Of a stretch of DNA of 64,000 nucleotides, positions 57,328-64,000 are shown in pieces. This stretch comes from Dietzia timorensis (GTDB taxonomy: Bacteria > Actinomycetota > Actinomycetes > Mycobacteriales > Mycobacteriaceae): the NCBI RefSeq assembly GCF_001659785.1, contig NZ_CP015961.1, positions 930,001 through 994,000 of the forward strand, written 5' to 3'. How positions within the stretch are numbered: the stretch's first letter is position 1; each line of letters begins with the position of its first letter. A program made the translations under genes and the position numbers. A model generated the notes under the pieces. That model had not been told where the DNA came from. It saw only the letters and a list, made by a program, of their open reading frames with translations, and ran no database searches.

Positions 57328-59126
57328 TCCGCGGAGCTTCGGTTGCCGCGGAGGACGGGTTGCACGGCGGCGGGGAGGTCGCCGATGAGCTCGCTCGAAT
57401 GGGACGGGTGGACGAGGTAGTCGGGCGGGGAGTGCGACTTGTCGCCGGACCGCGCGCCTGCGCCCATGGGCATCGCGCCCATCATCGGTCCGCCCATGCG
57501 CGAGCCGGCCGTCGATCCGGCGGAACCGGGGGAAGCGACAGGCGAGCCCGAACCCGCGGTGAGCCCGGTTCCTGCGCTCGGCCCTGTGCCCGCGCGCGGC
57601 GCACCGCCGGCCGCGCCGGGACCGCCCGATGTGCCGGCTCCGCTCGAGGTGTTTCCGCCCGTAGAGAACGGCAGACCCGAGCGGGCAGAACCTCCGCCGG
57701 CAGTTGCGCTAAGCGGTCTCGCACTCGCCGAAGTGCCGCTCCCGACCGCGCCCGCACCGGTCGAGCTCGAACCATTTGGCATTCCGCGCGCGCCGATCGG
57801 CGCCGAGGAGGAAGTCCCGGACACCGTTCTCGCGCCCGGGGAGGAACTCGAATCCCGCCCAACTGTGGTGCTCGTGCCACTCGCCGCAGGGGTAGGCGCG
57901 GCGGCGCCGGATCGGCTCGGGCTTGTGGCAGTCGCGCTCACGGGGCGTGTCGCTCCGCCGGATGCCGCGCCTACGCCCGCCGGCATGACGCCGGACGCCG
58001 CATGCCCCGACGCGGCCGATGTCCCCACCACCGGTGAACCGGCGGAAGACGGCGAGCCGCCACCTCCCGCGGGTGCCGGCGCGCTGGCGCCGCCTGCGGA
58101 GCTGGACGCTGCCTGGGTGGCCGCATCCACGCCGGTCCGAGATGCGCCGCCTACCCCGCCTTCGGGCCCGACGATCTCGCGGTTCCACAACGCCACCGGC
58201 GATACGCCTTCGGTGCCGACCCCGCCGGCACTGCCGACGCGGTGTGCCGGGGTAAAGGTGAGCCCAGAGAGGTTTGCGCCTTCAAGACGCGGGTTGTAGT
58301 CGGAATGGATCACGCGTTGCGCGTCCAGCCGGGCGGACTCGCGCGAAGCCGCAGCCTCGCTGTCGCGGCCTGCGCCGGTATCGGGCGTGATTCCGCCGAC
58401 GCGGTCGCGAGTGAACTCGTAGCCTTCGGCCAGGGAATTCGCCCGGTCTGCGACAGTCGTCAATTGACCGGCCAGTTCGGTCGCCGAGCTGTGGAATTGC
58501 GCTACGTTCGATATCGCAGTGTTCGCGAACTCGCCCTGCCAGGACGATCCGAGTTCGCTGTTCACGCTTGCGAGGAGCTGGTCTGCTGCGGAACTCAATG
58601 TCTGCGAGGCAGTGGAGAACTGTTCAGCTGTCGAGCGAAGGTCACCGGGGGACAGGCTCTCGGCACCCGACTTCATCTCGTCCAGCGACATCCCGGAAGC
58701 GTCCTCGCCGGCCACCCAGCTGAACTTGTCGGTTCGCGAGCTCTCCGCGTCGAAGGCACTGATGGAACTGAGGCCGGCGATCGCCATTGACGGACCATTG
58801 ATCGACGGCGGCGCGCTGGCCGCGTTCTTGAGCGCAGCGGCTGCTTCCTCATCCTGTGCAGATAGATTTCCACCTGCGATCTGAAAGAGTGCCCCCATCG
58901 CCGTCGCCTGAGAATGGAAATCGTCAAGCAACTGCGGAAGAGCCTGGCTTCCGCAGTTTGAGTAGACCCCATTTATTTCTGCGGCTGACCTAAAGTCAGG
59001 GCTCGTAAATGACCGACTTTTCGTCGCGGATGAATTTGTAGTTTGCAGGATCGCTTCTGAAAACTGCCGACAAGAAGCGCTAAGTCTTTCCGCCGCGGCC
59101 GGGTCAAGGTAAAACTGATCACTCAT
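57324..59126 (-). CDS. PPE/WXG100-like ESX-type secreted protein
   Basis: A 600-residue protein. The N-terminal helical region of about 280 residues contains WQGEFANTAISNVAQFHSSATELAGQLTTVADRANSLAEGYEFTRDRV, a WXG-like helix-turn (SSWQGEF). A very Gly/Ser/Ala/Thr/Pro-rich linker of about 270 residues follows, then a short conserved-looking end (PPDYLVHPSHSSELIGDLPAAVQPVL) like that of PPE-like proteins in other actinobacteria. It is probably exported by a type VII system encoded elsewhere. It overlaps the lipoprotein gene (ATGA) and the next gene (ATGA). Confidence 0.72.
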   Translation of the reverse strand: MSDQFYLDPAAAERLSASCRQFSEAILQTTNSSATKSRSFTSPDFRSAAEINGVYSNCGSQALPQLLDDFHSQATAMGALFQIAGGNLSAQDEEAAAALKNAASAPPSINGPSMAIAGLSSISAFDAESSRTDKFSWVAGEDASGMSLDEMKSGAESLSPGDLRSTAEQFSTASQTLSSAADQLLASVNSELGSSWQGEFANTAISNVAQFHSSATELAGQLTTVADRANSLAEGYEFTRDRVGGITPDTGAGRDSEAAASRESARLDAQRVIHSDYNPRLEGANLSGLTFTPAHRVGSAGGVGTEGVSPVALWNREIVGPEGGVGGASRTGVDAATQAASSSAGGASAPAPAGGGGSPSSAGSPVVGTSAASGHAASGVMPAGVGAASGGATRPVSATATSPSRSGAAAPTPAASGTSTTVGRDSSSSPGARTVSGTSSSAPIGARGMPNGSSSTGAGAVGSGTSASARPLSATAGGGSARSGLPFSTGGNTSSGAGTSGGPGAAGGAPRAGTGPSAGTGLTAGSGSPVASPGSAGSTAGSRMGGPMMGAMPMGAGARSGDKSHSPPDYLVHPSHSSELIGDLPAAVQPVLRGNRSSAE

Positions 59127-59764
59127 GATCTGGGCTCCGGAATTGATGCAGACAAAGCAATGAAGACGTCCGTCACGCTTTCGCAAGTGTCCTGATCGTT
59201 TCGGACTGCGTTAGATTCGGTCGTTACTCGAATTGCGTCCAGGGTTATCAGTCCACGATTGGTTTCAGCCGCAACGCCACAGGCCATTTGTCGATTCCGA
59301 GAAGGCCGTTCCAACGTCCCAAGAACATATGAGCCGATGTCACTTACGGACGTAATTTCTTCGGAGAATCCGTCTGAGAGTTGGTCCATCGGCGTCCAGA
59401 GCGAACCGATACTGAGTGTGAAATTGGCAGACTTCCAACCGCACTGGCGAAAGGGAGGATCCTCAGAAGAATCATCCGCTTCTGGCCAGGGCGTCGGGTT
59501 TTCGAGGCCCGCCGCGGCGAGGTCCTCGAGGGAGATCTCGGTGCACGGGTTGAACAGTTCGGGGCGGTCCTCGATGGGAAGGGTCCACGGATCCACGGCA
59601 GCGGGCGCCGATGCGGCGGTGTCCGCCGCAGCGGAGCCTTCGGGGAGCGGAGCCGCGCCGTCATCCCCCAACGAGCAGGCGGACAGCGTGCCACCGAGCA
59701 CCGCAAGAAAAGCGCAGGATGCGCCGACTCTTATCCTCATGTCCACAACGACGTTCCGTCCCAT
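59123..59764 (-). CDS. DUF3558-like lipoprotein
   Basis: A 213-residue lipoprotein. The signal RIRVGASCAFLAVLGGTLSAC ends in the lipobox LSAC, so the Cys should be lipidated and the protein anchored outside. The mature part (DPWTLPIEDRPELFNPCTEISLEDLAAAGL, then FRQCGWKS and late CGV and CES) has the spaced cysteines of the DUF3558 family found with ESX-associated genes. ATG at 59764 follows GGGGA; an ATG eight codons later is also plausible. It is the first gene of a three-gene operon. Confidence 0.75.
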   Translation of the reverse strand: MGRNVVVDMRIRVGASCAFLAVLGGTLSACSLGDDGAAPLPEGSAAADTAASAPAAVDPWTLPIEDRPELFNPCTEISLEDLAAAGLENPTPWPEADDSSEDPPFRQCGWKSANFTLSIGSLWTPMDQLSDGFSEEITSVSDIGSYVLGTLERPSRNRQMACGVAAETNRGLITLDAIRVTTESNAVRNDQDTCESVTDVFIALSASIPEPRS

Positions 59765-59865
59765 GTCTCTGGTTCCCCGAACTTGAGAGAAAGTTTTGCA
59801 CGAAAACCTTTTCGCTGCGGACGAGCGGCCCGAAGAAACTCGCCCGACGGCGCAAGCTGGCGGGT

Positions 59866-59871
59866 TAATCT
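59866..59871 (+). promoter_or_regulatory. -10 element for a leaderless lldD transcript
   Basis: TAATCT ends six bases before the lldD ATG, with no ribosome site between. Confidence 0.5.
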
Positions 59872-59877
59872 TGGGCC

Positions 59878-61173
59878 ATGAGTTTCCTCGGCGCAGGACG
59901 GGCAGCCCAGTCGGCCATCTTCTCCCGCGGGGTCGCGGGGCTAAAGCCCAAGGTCCCGACCTCGCCGCGCGCGCTGGAGGAGGCGGCGTGCAAGGCGATG
60001 GGAGCGAAGGCGCGTGCCTACGTCGTGGGCAGCGCCGGCGCGGAGAACTCTGCGAACGCGAACCGCACGTCCCTCGACCGGGTCGAAATCCTTCCGCGCA
60101 TGCTGCGGGAGACGACCGCGCGCGATATGTCGACCACGGTGCTCGGGCAACACCTGGAGGCTCCCGTGCTGGTCGCGCCGGTCGGGGCGGCTGGGCTCGT
60201 CCGGCGTCATTCCGATGTGGCAATCGGAGAGGCGGCGGCGAAGGTCGGCGTGCCGTACATACTGTCGAGCCAGGGCTCGGACCCGATGGAAGAGGTCGCG
60301 GCGGCGATGGGCGCGGGGCCGCGCTGGTTCCAGCTCTATTGGAGTAAGGACACAGAGCTCGTGCGCAGTTTCGTGCGGCGCGCGGAGTCGGCGGGTGCGG
60401 GGGCGATCGTGCTCACCGTCGACACGACGCTGCTCGGGTGGCGCCCGCGCGACCTCGACCTCGGTAGCCTGCCGTTCGCGCGCGGGATCGGCATCGCGCA
60501 ATACACCACCGACCCGCGGTTCGAAGAGCTCGTCGCCGAGCGGCTGGCGGCGCCGCCCGAAAATTCCGACGCGCAGGCCGATCCGCCGCCGACGCCCGCC
60601 GCGGTGCGTACGCTGCTCGACATTTGTAGAAACCACCCTGGCGATTTCCTCGACAACCTCCGCTCGCCCGTGCCGCGCGCAGCGGTGCAGACGTTTCTTG
60701 ACGTGTACTCGAATCCCGCCCTGTCCTGGGAGCACGTGGAACAGCTTCGCGGGATGACGTCGCTGCCCGTCGTCATCAAGGGAATCCTGACCCCCGCCGA
60801 TGCGAAGCGGGCGTTCGCCGTGGGAGCCGACGCGGTGATGGTGTCCAACCACGGCGGGCGGCAGGTCGACGGGACGATCGGCGCGCTCGACGCGCTGCGC
60901 GAGATTCGCGGCGCCGTGTCCCGTACCGACACGTTGCTGTTCGATTCGGGCGTGCGTGGCGGGGCGGATGTGTTCAAGGCGATCGCGTGCGGCGCGGACG
61001 CGGTAACGATTGGGCGGCCGAGCATCTACGGGCTCGCGATCGATGGCAGGCGGGGGGTGGAGGCGGTGCTGCGCAACATCATCGCCGAGTTCGACCTGAC
61101 GATGGCGCTCGCCGGTGTGCGTTCGCTCGCGGAGATCGATGCGTCGACGGTGCGTACGCGCGAGGCGCTGTAG
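59878..61173 (+). CDS. FMN-dependent alpha-hydroxyacid dehydrogenase (LldD-like)
   Basis: A 431-residue TIM-barrel flavoenzyme: LVAPVGAAGLVRRHSDVAIGEAAAKVGVPYILSSQGSDPMEEVA, WFQLYWSKDTELVRSFVRRAE, LTVDTTLLGWRPRDLDLG, VIKGILTPADAKRAF, VSNHGGRQVDG (catalytic His and substrate Arg) and FDSGVRGGADVFKAIACGADAVTIGRP. It oxidises lactate or a related 2-hydroxyacid. It is longer than typical lactate 2-monooxygenase inserts suggest, with a Pro/Ala-rich insert around residues 225-245. The gene diverges from the ESX operon. Confidence 0.88.
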   Translation: MSFLGAGRAAQSAIFSRGVAGLKPKVPTSPRALEEAACKAMGAKARAYVVGSAGAENSANANRTSLDRVEILPRMLRETTARDMSTTVLGQHLEAPVLVAPVGAAGLVRRHSDVAIGEAAAKVGVPYILSSQGSDPMEEVAAAMGAGPRWFQLYWSKDTELVRSFVRRAESAGAGAIVLTVDTTLLGWRPRDLDLGSLPFARGIGIAQYTTDPRFEELVAERLAAPPENSDAQADPPPTPAAVRTLLDICRNHPGDFLDNLRSPVPRAAVQTFLDVYSNPALSWEHVEQLRGMTSLPVVIKGILTPADAKRAFAVGADAVMVSNHGGRQVDGTIGALDALREIRGAVSRTDTLLFDSGVRGGADVFKAIACGADAVTIGRPSIYGLAIDGRRGVEAVLRNIIAEFDLTMALAGVRSLAEIDASTVRTREAL

Positions 61174-61292
61174 TCCCTCCGCCTGGGAGTCCGCGGCCAG
61201 CGTTTCTTCGCGCTCCGGCGTAGGCTCGGCTGCAGGGGCGACCGAAGTTCCTCGGGAACCGGCCGGGGCCGGTCGCTGGAGGGAGATTCGTT

Positions 61293-62519
61293 ATGGCTCA
61301 GCAACTTTCAGACTCGTATGAGTATGTAATCGTCGGCGGTGGGGTCGCCGCAGATAAGGCTGCGCGGGCGATCTCCGCGGAGTCCGGCGGCGGGGGAATC
61401 CTCGTCGTGTCGGCCGATCCGGACGGCCCCGTCTACCGCCCGGACCTGTCGAAAGACCTGTGGCAGAAATCGGGCGCAGAGGCGGACCCTGCCGGCTCAC
61501 TGCTCGGTACAGGGGAAGTCGACGGAGTCGAGCTGGCGCTCGACGCGACCGCGACCGCTCTCGATCCCGACGCACACACCGTCACTATCGCGGCCGGCGG
61601 CGAGGAAAAGGTCGTGTCCTTCGGCAAGCTCCTGCTCGCCACGGGAGCGAGCCCGAACAAGCCCGCCGAGCTCGACGATCCGCGCGTGGTCTACCTGCGA
61701 AGCACCGATGACTATCGCCGACTCCGGAGCCTCGCCCATGATGGCGTGCGCGCGATCGTCGCAGGTGGCGGATATATTGGCTCCGAGATCGCGGCGGCGC
61801 TCGTGGCGAACGGAGCGCGCACCACGATGGTCTACCGCGAGGCAAAGCTACTCAGCCAGATGTTCTCCTCGTCGATTGTCGAGCGTGTGGAGGAATCGTT
61901 CCGGTCGGGCGGCGTCGAGCTGCGCCCCGCGTTCGAGATCGGCGAGATCGTCGCGGGAAACGAGCAGGTTTCCGTCGTCAGTGCGTCGGGAGAGGCGGTG
62001 GACGGCGACCTTGTCGTCGTCGGCTTCGGCGTCCACCCGAACATTGATCTCGCCGAGGCTGCGGGACTCACCGTTGACGGCGGGGTGGTGGTCGATTCCG
62101 AACTACGCACCTCGGCGCCGGACGTGTACGCGGCCGGTGATCTCGTGGTGTTTGAGGATCCGCTGTTCGGGCGTCGACGCGTCGAGCACGTCGACCACGC
62201 CGAGCACTCGGGGGAGACGGCCGGCAAGAACATGGCCGGGGCGTCCGAGAACTACGACTACACGCCGATGTTCTGGTCCGACCTGTTCGATGACGGCTAT
62301 GAGGCGGTCGGCAGCCTCGACGGGCACGCCGAGACCATCGAAACGTGGGACGACGACGGCAGCGCCGCGGTGGTGTGGTACCTACGCGACGCCTCGCCGA
62401 TCGGCGTGCTGCTGTGGAACACGTGGGATTCGGTGGGCAAGGCAAAGCAGGCAATCGCCGACGTCAAGGCGGGAAAGCTTGCCGTCGACGACCTGCGCAC
62501 GGTGATTGAGCCGGGGTAG
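61293..62519 (+). CDS. FAD-dependent pyridine-nucleotide oxidoreductase (AIF/ferredoxin-reductase-like)
   Basis: A 408-residue flavoprotein: YEYVIVGGGVAADKAARAI (FAD site; the fourth Gly is Ala), GLLLATGASPNKP-like LLLATGASPNKPAELDDPRVVYLRSTDDYRRL, a second nucleotide site AIVAGGGYIGSEIAAALVANGARTTMVYRE, YAAGDLVVF and a C-terminal domain (FWSDLFDDGYEAVGSLDG). It resembles rubredoxin/ferredoxin reductase or apoptosis-inducing-factor-type enzymes. GGAGGGAG precedes the ATG. The partner is unknown. Confidence 0.85.
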   Translation: MAQQLSDSYEYVIVGGGVAADKAARAISAESGGGGILVVSADPDGPVYRPDLSKDLWQKSGAEADPAGSLLGTGEVDGVELALDATATALDPDAHTVTIAAGGEEKVVSFGKLLLATGASPNKPAELDDPRVVYLRSTDDYRRLRSLAHDGVRAIVAGGGYIGSEIAAALVANGARTTMVYREAKLLSQMFSSSIVERVEESFRSGGVELRPAFEIGEIVAGNEQVSVVSASGEAVDGDLVVVGFGVHPNIDLAEAAGLTVDGGVVVDSELRTSAPDVYAAGDLVVFEDPLFGRRRVEHVDHAEHSGETAGKNMAGASENYDYTPMFWSDLFDDGYEAVGSLDGHAETIETWDDDGSAAVVWYLRDASPIGVLLWNTWDSVGKAKQAIADVKAGKLAVDDLRTVIEPG

Positions 62520-62537
62520 GTCGGCAATGGGAGCCCG

Positions 62538-63029
62538 TTAGCGCGACATTGCGCGACGAGCACCGAGAATCCAGGTGATCCCGGCTGCGAGCAGTCCGCA
62601 CACGGCGCCGACGAGCGTGCCGGTGACGATGCTCGACACCGCCGCGAAGGCTCGGACGATCGCGTCGTTAACCACGGGCGAGAGCTCGGAGAGGTTCCCG
62701 CCGAGCTGCGGAGTGCCGTCGGGGAACGACGAGGTCCACAAGAGCTGATGGCCGGCCATGAGCCCGATCCCGTAGACGATGCCGACGACGGTGAGCGTGA
62801 GGAACGGCTTTCGAATCCGCGCGAATACGGCAACTCCGATCCAGACCAGCGGCGGCACGAACACGAACAGTGTGTTGACGACCGTACCTTCGTCGATCAC
62901 GCCGAGGTCGTGGAGGATCACCCGCGGTACGGCGAGCGCGGCGAGCACGAGGATGGCCCGGAGAGGCAAACCGAGCCGGGGTAGGCGAGTGTCGTGGGAA
63001 GAGGGATGGGTGGGCGCGGAAGCTGTCAT
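62538..63029 (-). CDS. Four-helix membrane protein
   Basis: A 163-residue integral membrane protein. Hydrophobic segments are LRAILVLAALAVPRVIL, TLFVFVPPLVWIGVAVFA, LTLTVVGIVYGIGLMAG and IVTGTLVGAVCGLLAAGITWILGA. No family was recognised. It converges with the FAD oxidoreductase gene. Confidence 0.65.
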   Translation of the reverse strand: MTASAPTHPSSHDTRLPRLGLPLRAILVLAALAVPRVILHDLGVIDEGTVVNTLFVFVPPLVWIGVAVFARIRKPFLTLTVVGIVYGIGLMAGHQLLWTSSFPDGTPQLGGNLSELSPVVNDAIVRAFAAVSSIVTGTLVGAVCGLLAAGITWILGARRAMSR

Positions 63030-63135
63030 GCCAGTTAGTCAATCCGGCTCCGCGCGGGAAGACATCGGCCTCCGGGCGCGCCCTAGGTATGCAAAAAGCG
63101 ACACCCGGGCGCGCCTCAACGCGACGCCCGCGCAC

Positions 63136-64000
63136 TCAGTCCAACCGGAAGCGCACCTGGGTGCCGGGCGCGGCCTGCGCGAGCAGCGGCAGGTCGTCGG
63201 GGTGGACCACGGCGATCACGGGATACCCTCCGGTCGTGGGGTGATCGGCCATGAAGACCAGCGGTTGCCCGCTCGCCGGAACCTGGATCGCCCCGCAGAT
63301 GATGCCCTCCGACGTCAGCTCGTCGGTGATGCTGCGTTCGAGCTCCGGCCCCTCGAGGCGCACGCCGATCCGATTCGAGCGCGCGCCGACGGAGTAGGCA
63401 GATGTGCGTAGCAGCTTGAGCGCGTCGTCGGTGAACCAGTCGAGCCGCGGGCCGGGCAAAATGCGGGCCTCGACCACCTTCGCGATGGGGGCGACGGCGG
63501 CGTGGTCGATCCACGCGGTCGGCGACTCCGCGGGGTCCGGCACGCCCACCGGGATCGAGGTGCCATCGGCCAGCGGATCGGGACCGAGTCCGGACAATAC
63601 ATCCGTAGAGCGGGAAGCGAACAGCGCGGGCGCATCGAACCCGCCCGCAACCGCGAGGTAGGAGCGCAAGCCCGCCCGCGGCATGCCGAGGCGCACCGGC
63701 GTGCCAGCCGGAACGCGGAGGGCGGCATTGATGCCCTCAAGCCGCTCGCCGACGAACACGTCGAGCTCGGCGCCGGTGACCGCGAGGCGCACGTCCTCGT
63801 CGAACTCCACCTCGAGCCCGCCGAGCGTGGCCTCGATCGTCGCGCGGTGCTCGCCGTTGCCCACGAGCCTGTTCGCGAGCCCGTGGCTGCGCCGATCCAT
63901 CGCTCCCGAGACCGGGATGCCCGTGCCCATATGGCCGGCGCGGCCGAGGTCCTGGAGAGTCGACAGCGGCCCTGCCTTGCGGATGAGTGCGTGCGACGTC
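63136..64000 (-). CDS. pxpC: 5-oxoprolinase subunit C / biotin-dependent carboxyltransferase (PxpC), start outside the window
   Basis: At least 288 residues; the frame stays open past the window end: TSHALIRKAGPLSTLQDLGRAGHMGTGIPVSGAMDRRSHGLANRLVGN, where the first 23 residues lie in 63931-63999. The ATG at 63930 is therefore internal and not the start. Later motifs are GLRSYLAVAGGFDAPALFASRSTDVLSGLG, SNRIGVRLEGP and GGYPVIAVVHPDDLPLLAQAAPGTQVRFR, typical of the KipA/PxpC family, which with PxpA and PxpB cleaves 5-oxoproline with ATP. pxpB is expected just outside. Confidence 0.88.
   Translation of the reverse strand, partial: TSHALIRKAGPLSTLQDLGRAGHMGTGIPVSGAMDRRSHGLANRLVGNGEHRATIEATLGGLEVEFDEDVRLAVTGAELDVFVGERLEGINAALRVPAGTPVRLGMPRAGLRSYLAVAGGFDAPALFASRSTDVLSGLGPDPLADGTSIPVGVPDPAESPTAWIDHAAVAPIAKVVEARILPGPRLDWFTDDALKLLRTSAYSVGARSNRIGVRLEGPELERSITDELTSEGIICGAIQVPASGQPLVFMADHPTTGGYPVIAVVHPDDLPLLAQAAPGTQVRFRLD

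Overview
The window is high-GC DNA with GTG/TTG starts, many stop/start overlaps and a gene order typical of mycolic-acid-containing actinobacteria (order Mycobacteriales). From memory, the left part matches Corynebacterium glutamicum (serC, gltA, FKBP, accD3, a DUF485 gene, mctC). The right part matches Mycobacterium tuberculosis (alr, tsaE, tsaB, rimI, tsaD, groES, groEL1, sigD, guaB2, guaB3, choD, guaA). The genus cannot be fixed by reading alone.

Layout: 1-15059 is chromosome and holds serine/PLP synthesis (serC, pdxH), citrate synthase, an FKBP isomerase, propionyl-CoA synthetase, a fused acyl-CoA carboxyltransferase with divergent echA6, a DUF485/mctC acid importer pair, a membrane-anchored von Willebrand protein and an enoyl-reductase-like protein. 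15069-26249 is an integrated element of about 11.2 kb inserted in the 3' end of a tRNA-Arg(CCU) gene; 24-bp direct repeats mark its ends. It carries a tyrosine integrase, an excisionase-like protein, a Toprim-AAA primase/helicase, a chain of tiny overlapping genes including a WhiB-like protein and a HTH protein, a non-coding repeat-rich region that could be a replication origin, a zinc-finger primase-polymerase, and an IS3-family insertion that appears to split a zinc-finger gene. No capsid, terminase, portal, relaxase or FtsK/TraB translocase gene was seen.

26224-45141 returns to chromosome: the intact tRNA-Arg, a LURP-like protein, a HAD/acyl-CoA dehydrogenase/TetR cluster, a quinone reductase, an MFS transporter, rplM-rpsI, glmM, glmS and the long operon nnr-alr-hydrolase-tsaE-tsaB-rimI-tsaD, which joins cell-wall precursors to tRNA t6A modification. 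45174-56909 has a DUF4190 membrane protein, CIRCE-controlled groES and groL, sigD with its anti-sigma factor, and the GMP branch (guaB, guaB3, choD, guaA). 56926-59764 is a translationally coupled minus-strand operon of a lipoprotein, a PPE/WXG-like ESX-type substrate and a small protein. The right edge has an FMN alpha-hydroxyacid dehydrogenase, an FAD oxidoreductase, a membrane protein and a pxpC gene running off the end.

The element is the most likely place for undescribed biology: two different primases, an origin-like region and many unknown small genes, without packaging or transfer genes. All domain names come from reading motifs; no database search was run.
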